From Deltaproteobacteria bacterium (GTDB taxonomy: Bacteria > Myxococcota_A > Polyangia > Polyangiales > Polyangiaceae), in contig QJWJ01000200.1 of the NCBI GenBank assembly GCA_003235365.1, positions 1 to 58,979 of the forward strand: a DNA stretch of 58,979 nt. The letters are read 5' to 3'. Positions 26,018 to 34,425 of this stretch are shown piece by piece (position 1 is the first letter of the stretch; the number at the start of each line of letters is the position of its first letter). The notes under the pieces are model-generated. The model made no database searches. It was not told the origin of the DNA and was given only the letters and a program-made list of their open reading frames with translations. The translations under genes and the position numbers were made by a program.

Positions 26018-26263
26018 ATGACCCTGTTTTCGAAGCGAGCACTGATGAGCCTGGTTGTGTGTACGTCCGTCCTGGTGCCGACGTTGGCCTCCGCCTCGCC
26101 GAGTTTCTTTCGACCGCGGATCAACGAGCACCGCACCCGACCGACGTGCGTGCCTGAGTTGAGCGCAGCCGCTGGTGGCAGTTCCCTCGCCTTGTTGGCG
26201 GGTGCCGCGTTGCTCGTCAGTGGCAAACGCCGCCGCATTTCGGTTGCTGCGCGCTCCAACTGA
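26018..26263 (+). CDS. Small exported protein with VPEL-type C-terminal sorting signal
   Basis: 81 residues from ATG 26018. GAGGAG at 26005-26010 favours this ATG over 26012. An N-terminal signal peptide (MSLVVCTSVLVPTLASA) is followed by a short mature part with Arg/Pro/His. The C-terminus is tripartite: a short motif VPELSAAAGG, a hydrophobic helix SSLALLAGAALLVSG and a basic end KRRR. That layout matches PEP-CTERM/MYXO-CTERM-type anchors handled by exosortase- or rhombosortase-like enzymes, although the motif here is VPEL rather than VPEP. A perfect 17-bp hairpin follows the gene. It is probably a surface or periplasmic peptide of unknown role. Confidence 0.7.
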   Translation: MTLFSKRALMSLVVCTSVLVPTLASASPSFFRPRINEHRTRPTCVPELSAAAGGSSLALLAGAALLVSGKRRRISVAARSN

Positions 26264-26919
26264 ACCACTCCGCGGCGCGTTGCCGTCGAATTCTGGTCAG
26301 TCGGTTCGAGGTTCTTCCGTCTTCGCCTCGAACCGACTGACCTCGGCGCGAACGCGCTCCTCGTGGGCGCCCGCGAGCGGTCGAGGCGCCGTCGGGGACA
26401 TCTCCTCGGCCGCTCTCGCGGGCGTGCCGCGACGTAACGGGTCGAGTCGAGCCGATGCGTTGCCGAACGCACGACGTCGCGCGAAACGGCATCCCACGAT
26501 CAAACAGATCACCAACGCGCACCATCCGCGATTCAGTGCAACTGGTGAGGCAGGGGACTGCCGTGGCCCTCGACCCGCTCTGCGGGCCTTGGATCATGCC
26601 CTGCCGATTGTCGACGAGCCGCCGCAACAGGTCGCAGGTAAGCACCCGCGCCTGGAGTTCTTGCGCGATTGGTGAGAACTAACCGTTCAGATACCCCGTC
26701 TGAGTGGAACTTTCTGCATGCGCCGGTCAACGCTTTGTCAGTCGTCTGGTCGCACGTTGAAAACCGCTGTGAGTTCCGACGGTTAGGTTCCTTCATTGAG
26801 ATTCGAAAGCCGTGCCGATTCGGCAGGTAACGAAAAGAATCGTCATCAGCCACGCGCTCAGGTTGATCTATTTCGGCTTCGCTGGGGATATTGAAGGCGA
26901 CGGTAGGAGACTGACGGAT
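26264..26919. other. Intergenic region upstream of the xylan island
   Basis: 656 bases. It holds the 17-bp hairpin at 26295 and otherwise no gene I can support. The GH30 frame is open to 26812, but the signal peptide starts at 26920. An A/T-rich stretch around 26660-26900 probably carries the GH30 promoter. Confidence 0.5.
26295..26342. terminator. Perfect 17-bp hairpin
   Basis: Arms 26295-26311 and 26326-26342 are perfect reverse complements (GGTCAGTCGGTTCGAGG and its complement) around a 14-base loop. It starts 31 bases after the small exported-protein gene. No T-run follows, so it may be a Rho-assisted terminator or mRNA-stabilising hairpin. Confidence 0.6.
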
Positions 26920-28731
26920 ATGAGACTCACGCGGCGGGTTACGAGCGAGCTGGCTTTGGGTGCGGTGCTGATCGGTGCTGTTGTCGGCGCGTGCGGCGAC
27001 AACGAGACCGGCGACGGAAACGCAGCCACGACGACGACCCCCACGAGCAATCCTACTGGGGTTGCCCCCACCGCAAGCGATCCGGGGCCGGGCCTCACCA
27101 GCAACCCGTCGGGCTCGGTATCGACACCGGTGCCCGGGCCGAGTGGGCCTGTGACCAGCACGCCCCCAGCAACGGGTCCAACCGCCATGGGGCCCACCGG
27201 GACCGTGGGCGTGGCGCCCATGGGGTCGACAGGAACTCCGGCGCCCAGCGCGACGGATCCCGGCCCAGGTGCAGGCGGGACGTCGAGCGTGGGACCGGGT
27301 CCTGGGGCGGGAGGCAGTACGCCAGGGGCGGGGGGCGACATCTCCGCGGGCGGAGGTGGAGGCGGTGGGCCGGTTGGCCCCGACGGTCCCGAAGTCACGG
27401 TGCGGCTCAGTCGAGAGAATCAGATGATTCAAGGGTTCGGCATCAACACGGCGCTGAGCAGCAACAACATCCCGATCAACACGATGTTCGATACGGAAGG
27501 GCCCGATGGTATCGGCATGTCCATCCTGCGCATCGGAATGAACTCGTCCGGGCAGCTCACAGGGACGGGCATCTCCGAGGCCAAAGCCAAGGGTGCCAAG
27601 GTGATCGGGTCGACCTGGTCGCCGCCCGGCAGGTGCAAGAGCAACGGCAAAGAGACGGACGGCGGGTACGTGCTCGAAAGTTGTTACGAAGAATGGGCCG
27701 ACACGATCGCCAACTTTGCGAAGAACCAAGGCTTGTACGCGATGTCGATCGCGAACGAGTCCGATTTTGCTTCGTGTCCGGGCGTTCCCGTCTGTACCAC
27801 CTCGTACGAGACGACGACGTACACCGGCAAGCAGATGGTGGCTTGGGTGAAGGTGGCCGGACCGAAGCTCAAGGCTGCTGGCGTCAAGGTCATCGCTCCC
27901 GAAGCCTCTGAATGGATCCACGCTTGGAGCAACATCTCGGGCACGGGCTCGATCGTCTCCAGCCATCCGCACAGCTCGGATCCGCATGGCTGCGGATGCT
28001 TCGGGAACGAGATCACCCCAGAGCTCGAGGCAACCTGCGCTCAGAAGTGTCTCGACGGAGACGGTTACGACTACGGCCACTGGTTGTGGAAAGATCAGGA
28101 CGCGTGGGCCGCCTTCGACATCCTCGGGGTGCACGAGTACGACTCGCAAATTGCGTTCCCCTGGCCAGATGACGTGAACGGCGGCGTGAGAGACAAAGAG
28201 GTCTGGCAGACCGAAATGTCTGGGGTGAGGCACTGGCCCGAAGAGGGACCGTCGACCAGCATCGAAAACGGCGTGGCGGTCGCCGGATGGATTCACTCTG
28301 CGCTCACGGTCGGCGAGGCTTCCGCCTGGCTTTACTGGTGGTACCAGGCCTACTACGAAGACGACAACGAAGGCCTGGGGCTGCTGAAGAGCGGCAACAC
28401 CATCGCCAAGCGCTACTACACGTTCGGCAACTACAGCAAGTTCGTCCGACCCGAGTACATTGCCGTGGACATGACGGGCGACATGCCGGAAGACGTCCTG
28501 TTATCGGCCTACAAGGGTCCGGATGGAACGGTCGTCGTCGTGGCCATCAACAAGAGTGGCTCGACGAAGAACGTTCCGATCTACATCGACGGCACTGCGC
28601 CCGCATCGATGGCAACCTGGTTGACGTCCAAGGATGACAACCTCGCTGAGAAAGACGCGGTCGCCGTGGCTGACGGGATGTTCGATGCCGAACTGCCTGC
28701 CATGTCCGTCACGACGTTCGTGGGCAAGTGA
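26920..28731 (+). CDS. GH30 family lipoprotein, xylanase-like
   Basis: 603 residues from ATG 26920 with AGGAG upstream. Lipobox VVGAC (Cys25) is followed by a Thr/Pro then Gly/Ala linker to about residue 155. The catalytic domain begins VRLSRENQMIQGFGINTALS. The acid/base is Glu280 (SIANESDF, equivalent to the QNEPD site) and the nucleophile is Glu432 (VWQTEMSG). WLYWWYQAYYED and a C-terminal beta-sandwich (VLLSAYKGPDGTVVVVAINK) complete the GH30 (beta/alpha)8 plus beta layout. I place it near the GH30 glucuronoxylanase subgroup because of the WxTExSG nucleophile strand and the xylanase neighbours; the subfamily is not proven. It should cleave xylan from the cell surface or periplasm. The next GH30 gene starts 57 bases downstream. 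Confidence 0.85.
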   Translation: MRLTRRVTSELALGAVLIGAVVGACGDNETGDGNAATTTTPTSNPTGVAPTASDPGPGLTSNPSGSVSTPVPGPSGPVTSTPPATGPTAMGPTGTVGVAPMGSTGTPAPSATDPGPGAGGTSSVGPGPGAGGSTPGAGGDISAGGGGGGGPVGPDGPEVTVRLSRENQMIQGFGINTALSSNNIPINTMFDTEGPDGIGMSILRIGMNSSGQLTGTGISEAKAKGAKVIGSTWSPPGRCKSNGKETDGGYVLESCYEEWADTIANFAKNQGLYAMSIANESDFASCPGVPVCTTSYETTTYTGKQMVAWVKVAGPKLKAAGVKVIAPEASEWIHAWSNISGTGSIVSSHPHSSDPHGCGCFGNEITPELEATCAQKCLDGDGYDYGHWLWKDQDAWAAFDILGVHEYDSQIAFPWPDDVNGGVRDKEVWQTEMSGVRHWPEEGPSTSIENGVAVAGWIHSALTVGEASAWLYWWYQAYYEDDNEGLGLLKSGNTIAKRYYTFGNYSKFVRPEYIAVDMTGDMPEDVLLSAYKGPDGTVVVVAINKSGSTKNVPIYIDGTAPASMATWLTSKDDNLAEKDAVAVADGMFDAELPAMSVTTFVGK

Positions 28732-28788
28732 GCCAAATCGCTCCCGCCGATTTTCAATGGTTCAAGTGTACGGAGTTTTACAGTCCCA

Positions 28789-30600
28789 ATGATTAAGTTA
28801 CGTCCATCAGTCAACAGCTTGTGGCTTGCCTTCCTCGTAGTCGCGTGCGGCTCCGACGAATCCGACGGTACTGGCGCAGCGACCACCACAACACCCACCG
28901 ACACGCCCACTAGCGTCGGCCCGGTCACGAGCCCCGGCGGCAGCAACACCGGGGTAGCTCCCACGGTCGGACCCGCCACCGTGGCTCCCGGCACGATACC
29001 CGTCGGCCCGGGTTCGGTTCCGCCAGTGGTCGGTCCAACCGCTTCCGGTCCCGACGTCGTTGGGCCGACTCCGACGGGCCCGACGGGGGTGGCACCAACA
29101 CCGACCGGGCCGACCGGTACGGTGTCGCCGACTGGCGTCGTGCCGACCGACGTTGCGCCGACCGGCGTTGCGCCGACCGGACCGGTCCCGACCGACGTGA
29201 CCCCGGAGCCGGAACCGCCTGAGCCGTCGCTGATCGTCTCGTCAGAAGGAAGCTTCTGGAATACCGGTGAAGTCACCAAGGTCGATTCGGGGACGCCGAA
29301 CTTCACGGTCGACACCAGCAACAAGTTCCAGAAATGGCTGGGCTGGGGCGGAACCTTCAACGAAGCCGGGTGGGACGCCCTCAAAGCGCTGAGCGACACC
29401 GACCGCGCGACCGCGATGAAGATGCTGTTCGACCCGGTCGAGGGCATCGGCTTCGATTGGGGCCGTATTCCGATAGGTCCGAGCGACTACGCGCTGGAGC
29501 GTTACACGCTCAGCAGCGGTCCCGGAGACTTCTCCATCGACCACGACATGTCGACGTTGATCCCGTTCATCCAGGAAGCGCAGAAAATCAAAGGTGACGT
29601 CAAGTACTGGGCGAGCCCTTGGTCTCCCCCGCCGTGGGCCAAAACCGGCATGACCGAGAATGGCGGCTACGACAAGGGCATCTTCAACGACCAGTACTAT
29701 CAGGAGTACGCCGACTACTTCGTCGACTGGATTCAGGCCTACGAGGACGCGGGCATTCCGATCAACGCCGTGATGGCGCAGAACGAGCCCGGTTGGGCAC
29801 AGAGCTACCCAACATGTGCGTTTGGGCCGGCGCGTGACAGCACGAACAGTACCGACATCCCGAATCCGGTCACGCTCGGTACGTTCATCGACGGTTACTT
29901 GTTCCCGTCCATCGACGCGGCGGGACTGACGACCGGCGTGTGGTTCGGTACGCAGTCGAACAACTCGTTCTTCGACGACTACTGGAACGACATGAAGAGC
30001 AAGGCGTCCGCCGACCGCATCGTGGGCGTCGCCCTGCAGTGGGAGACCCAGGCCAGCATCGGCAAGGTCGACAGCAACAAGTACTTGATCATGCAGTCGG
30101 AGCACAAGTGCGGTAACTACCCCTGGGGTAGCAGCGAAGGCTACGTCACGCACCAGACGAACCAGACCCCCAGCGGCGTCGCACCCAACGACTTCAACTA
30201 CGGTCAGGAGTCCTGGGACCTGATGAAGTCGTGGATCGACGACGGCGTGAACATCTACAGCGCGTGGAACATGGTGCTCGACACCCACGGCACCAACCTC
30301 GACGCGGTTCGCGTATGGAACCAGAACGCGATGCTCGTCGTCGACCGCGACGCCAAGAAGCTGATCCCGACACCGTACTATTACGTGTTTCGGCACTTCG
30401 CTCAGTACGTCGACGGCGACGCGACCCGCGTCGGGGTCAACGGTGAGGCCGTGGCGTTCCAGAACACGAAGGACAACAGCGTGGTCGTGGTCATGCGCAC
30501 GTCCTCGCCGGGCAGTCAGATCGTGTCCATCGATGGCACGTTGCTTCAGTTCGAGGCAGCGGGCAACGGCTGGGTCACGGTGAACTGGAAGCCCGAATGA
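28789..30600 (+). CDS. GH30 family lipoprotein, glucosylceramidase/beta-glucanase-like
   Basis: 603 residues. Lipobox LVVAC (Cys20), then a Thr/Pro/Gly/Val linker to about residue 145 made of repeated PTGV and PTDV units. The catalytic domain is a textbook GH30: QKWLGWGGTFNEAGWDAL, RIPIGPSDYA, YWASPWSPPPWAKTGM, acid/base Glu333 in MAQNEPGWAQSYPTC, nucleophile Glu438 in LIMQSEHKCGNYPWG, and a C-terminal beta-domain. It differs from the preceding GH30 in these blocks and looks closer to glucosylceramidase or endo-beta-1,6-glucanase members; beta-xylosidase activity also occurs in this group. It is probably in the same transcript as the first GH30 gene. A strong terminator follows. Confidence 0.88.
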   Translation: MIKLRPSVNSLWLAFLVVACGSDESDGTGAATTTTPTDTPTSVGPVTSPGGSNTGVAPTVGPATVAPGTIPVGPGSVPPVVGPTASGPDVVGPTPTGPTGVAPTPTGPTGTVSPTGVVPTDVAPTGVAPTGPVPTDVTPEPEPPEPSLIVSSEGSFWNTGEVTKVDSGTPNFTVDTSNKFQKWLGWGGTFNEAGWDALKALSDTDRATAMKMLFDPVEGIGFDWGRIPIGPSDYALERYTLSSGPGDFSIDHDMSTLIPFIQEAQKIKGDVKYWASPWSPPPWAKTGMTENGGYDKGIFNDQYYQEYADYFVDWIQAYEDAGIPINAVMAQNEPGWAQSYPTCAFGPARDSTNSTDIPNPVTLGTFIDGYLFPSIDAAGLTTGVWFGTQSNNSFFDDYWNDMKSKASADRIVGVALQWETQASIGKVDSNKYLIMQSEHKCGNYPWGSSEGYVTHQTNQTPSGVAPNDFNYGQESWDLMKSWIDDGVNIYSAWNMVLDTHGTNLDAVRVWNQNAMLVVDRDAKKLIPTPYYYVFRHFAQYVDGDATRVGVNGEAVAFQNTKDNSVVVVMRTSSPGSQIVSIDGTLLQFEAAGNGWVTVNWKPE

Positions 30601-30637
30601 AGTAAGCGAACGAACGCGAAGAAACCTCGCGTGAGAG

Positions 30638-30668
30638 AAGGGGCTGCTCGACATCCGAGCGGCCCCTT
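30638..30668. terminator. Rho-independent terminator
   Basis: AAGGGGCTGCTCG pairs with CGAGCGGCCCCTT (one G-T wobble) around loop ACATC, followed by CGTCTTT. It lies 37 bases after the second GH30 gene and 64 bases before the 3' end of the opposing amphi-Trp gene, so it may serve both. Confidence 0.8.
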
Positions 30669-30731
30669 CGTCTTTGCCGGGGACGACAACGCCTGGTCGC
30701 ACGCGACCGGAACGGTCGAACAGAGGTTCCG

Positions 30732-31085
30732 TCAGCCGTCGAGCGCGGACTCTTCTGCGGTCGTGTCGGACGCGGCACCGTGTACTTCCGCTGCGGGCGC
30801 GTCCGGAACGGTCGAGGAGATTCTCAAGCCGCCGTTGCCCGTGGTGGCAACGGCGGGCGTCGGCAGACGCCAGGAAATGTCGATGGTGACCTTGGCTTTG
30901 TCCTTCTTCTGCTCTGCTTCGATTTCGAAGTCGGCATAGGCTCCCATCTCCAGCACCACGTGGCGACCCTCGCTCTCGAGCACGATCGGCCCGCTGACGA
31001 AGCTTTCCGCCAACGCCGCCAGGTACCCTTTCAACTCTTCTGCGGTCGCATTGCCGCGAAACTCCAACTTCTGTTTTTCGCTCAT
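30732..31085 (-). CDS. Amphi-Trp domain protein
   Basis: 117 residues from ATG 31085, with AAGGAG ten bases upstream. It matches the amphi-Trp domain (TIGR04354): KLEFRGNATAEELKGYLAAL, then SGPIVLESEGRHVVLEMG, then FEIEAEQKKDKAKVTIDISW ending in the conserved Trp. The remaining 45 residues are a Thr/Ala/Glu-rich tail without structure. The domain is small, cytoplasmic as far as known, and of unknown function. It interrupts the otherwise rightward xylan gene set on the other strand, which suggests an independent gene rather than part of that pathway. Confidence 0.88.
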   Translation of the reverse strand: MSEKQKLEFRGNATAEELKGYLAALAESFVSGPIVLESEGRHVVLEMGAYADFEIEAEQKKDKAKVTIDISWRLPTPAVATTGNGGLRISSTVPDAPAAEVHGAASDTTAEESALDG

Positions 31086-31449
31086 CGTCGTGTTACTCCT
31101 TGAAGAGCCACACTAGATCGGAGCGTGTCCTCACCGGTGCCAAGTCGGCAACTTCCGGGAGGCGCTGGTGAGTCGCCGTGACACTCGGCACATCCACGTT
31201 CCGCCCGAATCCCCATTCCGCGCGGACGTGGGCGCTAGTCGGTCAGCGCAGAGCGTTTGAAGCGTCGTTCCGAACTGACACCGGCAGTGGGCGTCGTTGC
31301 GATCGGCCGCCCCACGATTGGTCCGGTTCGCCCGTTGGTTCTGCGCTCCATCGCGCGGTGTGGCAGCAGCACGGTGCGAAAAACTGGCCCTGATTGGATT
31401 CGGAACGACTCTCGAACATCCTGTCCGGAAGCGGGATCGGCTGCGTGAT
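31086..31449. other. Divergent promoter region
   Basis: 364 bases between the amphi-Trp start and the GH8 start. The GH8 frame is open from 31297 but without protein-like composition. No repeat or further gene was recognised. Confidence 0.5.
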
Positions 31450-32991
31450 ATGTTGGAATTTCCCAACGTGCGTCAGAGTTTGTCCCTAGTCGCCCTACTG
31501 CTCGCCGCGTGTGCATCCGACACCGGTCCCAGCAACCGAGAGCCGTTGACCGAGAACACCGGAGTCGTCCCGAGCTCGAGCAGCTCCGAATTCCCCAGTC
31601 CTGGCGTGGTCGCGCCTTCAACGGCATCGCCCGTCCAGCCAGGCGTGAGTGACACACCGGTCGCGCCGACCGATAGCCCGCAGCCCACCCCGAGTGACGT
31701 CGCACCCGCCGACCAGACGACGGTCGCCCCGACGGCCACTTCGCCGAATGCTTCCGTTCTCGACCCGGGCCCGGGACCTTCGATTCCCCCACCGTCCCCC
31801 GAAGGGGCGGGTGGTTCGACCGACGTTGGGCCCAGCCCGGCGGGAGCTGGGGGGGCTTCTGGATCGGGCGCCATCGAGCCCGGCGCTGGTGGCGCGACGG
31901 GTATGAGTCCGGACGGCTCATGCGCGGTTCCAACCGAGTACACGAACCTCTTCGCCACGCTGTTGGACAAGACGCAAGAGGAGACCGACGCCAAAGTGGA
32001 AGCTGCGTTCGAGCAGCTCTTCCACGGCGGAAGCAACGACACGGTGTACTACGAGTCGGGGGACGAAGGGTACATCCTCGACGTCAACAGCGACGACATA
32101 CGGAGCGAAGGGCAGTCCTATGGGATGATGATTGCCCTGCAGTTGGACAAGAAGGACGAGTTCGACAAGATCTGGCGCTGGTCGAAACGCGTGATGCAGC
32201 AACCGTCGGGTCTCTTCGGGTGGCACGCGACGCGCTCCGGCCAGTTGATCTCCAGTGGTTCGGCTCCGGACGGCGAGGAGTACTTCGCAACGGCGCTGGC
32301 CTTTGCAAGTAAACGTTGGGGTGAGGACACGGGGATCGAGTACATGGCCGAGGCGCGGCGGGTCTTGGCCGCGATGTACGATGAGCAGCTCTTCGACCAC
32401 GAACAGCAACTGGTGAAGTTCGTTGCGCAGGCCAACTACACCGATCCGTCATACATTCTGCCTGCGTTCTACGAAGTCTGGGCATGCGTCGACGATGACG
32501 CGCAGCGAGTGGAGTTTTGGAAAGCGGCAGCGGACACCGGGCGGGCGTTCTTCCCCAAGACAGTCAACGCCGGCACCGGGCTCGCGCCCTACCTCGCCAA
32601 TTACGACGGGTCGCCGCGTGCGGACTTCAATTCGGACTCTTATCGAGTGGTGGGCAACATCATGATGGACCACAACCTGTTCGGGGTCGATCCTTGGCAG
32701 ACGACATTTGCCGAGGCCTATGCTGCTTTCTTCGAGGTGAACCAGCAGAGCGGCAGACCGGGGGCAGAGTTTCGTTTGGACGGAACGGCAACGGTCTCTT
32801 ACGGGCAACCCGAGGCGGCGCTCGCGGCGCAGAACGCCATGGTCGCCTTTGGAGTTCCGCCGGAGACAGGTCGGTACTTCGTCGAGTACCTTTGGGACAT
32901 GAGCATCCCCAGTGGGCAGTACCGATACTACGCTGGCATGCTCTACATGCTGGCGTTACTCCACGTCAGTGGGCACTTCCAACTGTTCTGA
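31450..32991 (+). CDS. GH8 lipoprotein, reducing-end xylose-releasing exo-oligoxylanase-like
   Basis: 513 residues from ATG 31450. Lipobox LLAAC (Cys21) and an acidic Pro/Thr/Gly linker to about residue 155 precede a GH8 (alpha/alpha)6 barrel. The general acid is Glu220 in DDIRSEGQSYGMMIAL. Further GH8 blocks are SAPDGEEYFATALAFA, YTDPSYILPAFYEVWA, and DSYRVVGNIMMDHNLFG, which should hold the catalytic base Asp. The QSYGMM and PDGEEYF wording matches Rex-type enzymes (EC 3.2.1.156), which release xylose from the reducing end of xylo-oligosaccharides, rather than GH8 cellulases. This complements the endo-acting GH30 and GH11 neighbours. Lipid anchoring would keep the released xylose near the cell. 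Confidence 0.87.
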   Translation: MLEFPNVRQSLSLVALLLAACASDTGPSNREPLTENTGVVPSSSSSEFPSPGVVAPSTASPVQPGVSDTPVAPTDSPQPTPSDVAPADQTTVAPTATSPNASVLDPGPGPSIPPPSPEGAGGSTDVGPSPAGAGGASGSGAIEPGAGGATGMSPDGSCAVPTEYTNLFATLLDKTQEETDAKVEAAFEQLFHGGSNDTVYYESGDEGYILDVNSDDIRSEGQSYGMMIALQLDKKDEFDKIWRWSKRVMQQPSGLFGWHATRSGQLISSGSAPDGEEYFATALAFASKRWGEDTGIEYMAEARRVLAAMYDEQLFDHEQQLVKFVAQANYTDPSYILPAFYEVWACVDDDAQRVEFWKAAADTGRAFFPKTVNAGTGLAPYLANYDGSPRADFNSDSYRVVGNIMMDHNLFGVDPWQTTFAEAYAAFFEVNQQSGRPGAEFRLDGTATVSYGQPEAALAAQNAMVAFGVPPETGRYFVEYLWDMSIPSGQYRYYAGMLYMLALLHVSGHFQLF

Positions 32992-33237
32992 CCGTCTCCG
33001 AGCGCGTGCCGTTTGACGCGACTTTGACGGGCGAGACTCCACGGTGCGCTTCGGTTCGGCCACGCTTTTTTTGCTCGGAGACAACCACGTTGTGGCGTTG
33101 GGAACACCGCCGGCCACACCGTCGCCGACACCAGTAGGGGCAGCTTAATTTACCCTTTCTGTTCCTTGGTCCCGGTGAGCGGCCGAAAAGGACCACATGA
33201 ATTGATCGGCGCCGGTGGGCGTGGGATTACTCGACTC

Positions 33238-34425
33238 ATGCTCAGCAAGTCCCGCCAGTTTTGTACGTCGTTGAGAGCAGCGACCCTGATCGTCGCTGCC
33301 GCCGCCCTCCCGGGTTGCGGCGAGTCCGAGGGTAATGGTTCGACGGGAGATGCCGTGACTACGACTGGCGACTCGCCTGCGGCGCCATCCACCGCCGCTC
33401 AGGACACGAGTGTGCCGGGTTCGGTGTCTGGTCCGACGGCGTCGAGTGGCCTGTCGCCGGTCGACGTTCCTGGCCCCACGGGTTCGGGCTCCGTCGTTGG
33501 GCCGGGTTCTGCAACGACACCTGTGCCTTCCAGTGTTCCGAGTTCGGATCCAACCCCCGTACAGACCCAGCAACCTGGGCCCAGTGCGGGGGGCGCGCCC
33601 GGCGTCGGCACTGGCGTCGAGGGCAGCGGTGGGGGCACGGGTGGCGAGAACGCAAGTGGCGGGACCCAGGGCGCCGCTGGAGGCGCTGGTGGGTCGGATG
33701 CGGGCACCGCAGGGACCGGCGGGGCTGGTGGGGGACCAAACGTTCCGCCGTCCTGTCCACCAGAGGAGCCGTTGACTGGCGGGCAGCAGTACTGTTCGAA
33801 CTCGCGTGGCGACGCTGGCAGCGGCTACGGTTACGAGTTGTGGGCTGAAGGTAGCGGGTCCGGCTGCATGACGGTGTTTAGGTCCGAAGCGGCCTTCAGT
33901 GCCAGTTGGGAGAACGTCGAAGATCTTCTCGCGCGCGTGGGGTTGGACTTCGATCAAACCAGAACCCACTCGCAGATCGGTACCATCTCCGCGGAATTCG
34001 CCGAGTCGCAGAGTGGTAGTGAAGACGGACTGACGTACATTGGGATTTACGGTTGGACCGTCGACCCGTTGCGCGAGTTCTACATCCTCGACGATTGGGG
34101 AGCGACGAAGCCCGCGGGTTTCTCCTCGGACGGAACCCCGCGCGATGAGGTGGGTGCGTTCGAGGTGGATGGAGAAACCTACGACGTTTGGAAGAAGACA
34201 CGAGAGAACAAGCCGTCGATCATAGGCACGGCGACCTTCGACCAGTACTTCAGCATTCGACGCACCGCCCGCCAGTGCGGGCGCATCTCCGTTTCAGAGC
34301 ACTTTAAACAGTGGGAAGAGTTCGGTCTGCCGCTGGGCGACCTGTACGAGGTCAAGCTGCTCGTCGAGTCCCAGGATAACAGCGGCTCCGTCGAGTTCAC
34401 GACGGCGCGAGTCACGGTCGAATGA
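33238..34425 (+). CDS. GH11 endo-1,4-beta-xylanase lipoprotein
   Basis: 395 residues from ATG 33238. Lipobox ALPGC (Cys27), then a linker to about residue 180, first Thr/Ser/Pro and then Gly/Ala. The last 215 residues are a GH11 beta-jelly-roll: GYGYELWAEGSGSGCMTVF, SWENVEDLLARVGLDF, YIGIYGWTVDPLREFYILDD with nucleophile Glu280, a thumb region, QYFSIRRTARQCGRISVSEH, and the acid/base Glu377 in LLVESQDNSGSVEF. GH11 enzymes are true endo-xylanases, so this is the clearest xylan marker in the island. Sequence details (FYILDDW instead of YYIVE, two extra cysteines) mark it as divergent. Its stop overlaps the start of the next gene. Confidence 0.9.
   Translation: MLSKSRQFCTSLRAATLIVAAAALPGCGESEGNGSTGDAVTTTGDSPAAPSTAAQDTSVPGSVSGPTASSGLSPVDVPGPTGSGSVVGPGSATTPVPSSVPSSDPTPVQTQQPGPSAGGAPGVGTGVEGSGGGTGGENASGGTQGAAGGAGGSDAGTAGTGGAGGGPNVPPSCPPEEPLTGGQQYCSNSRGDAGSGYGYELWAEGSGSGCMTVFRSEAAFSASWENVEDLLARVGLDFDQTRTHSQIGTISAEFAESQSGSEDGLTYIGIYGWTVDPLREFYILDDWGATKPAGFSSDGTPRDEVGAFEVDGETYDVWKKTRENKPSIIGTATFDQYFSIRRTARQCGRISVSEHFKQWEEFGLPLGDLYEVKLLVESQDNSGSVEFTTARVTVE

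Noticed and set aside
26295..26342. Possible tRNA or attachment site because of GGTTCGAGG
   Set aside because: The sequence is a simple two-arm hairpin with no cloverleaf, and no integrase lies nearby.
26533..28296. 587-codon minus-strand open frame opposite the first GH30 gene
   Set aside because: Antisense to a gene with both catalytic glutamates; composition is Arg/His/Val-rich without a fold.
29242..30702. 486-codon minus-strand open frame opposite the second GH30 gene
   Set aside because: Val/Arg/Asp-rich antisense shadow; the GH30 reading has all family blocks.
32994..33082. Inverted repeat GTCTCCGAGC / GCTCGGAGAC after the GH8 gene
   Set aside because: The 69-base loop is too long for a convincing terminator; chance pairing is likely.
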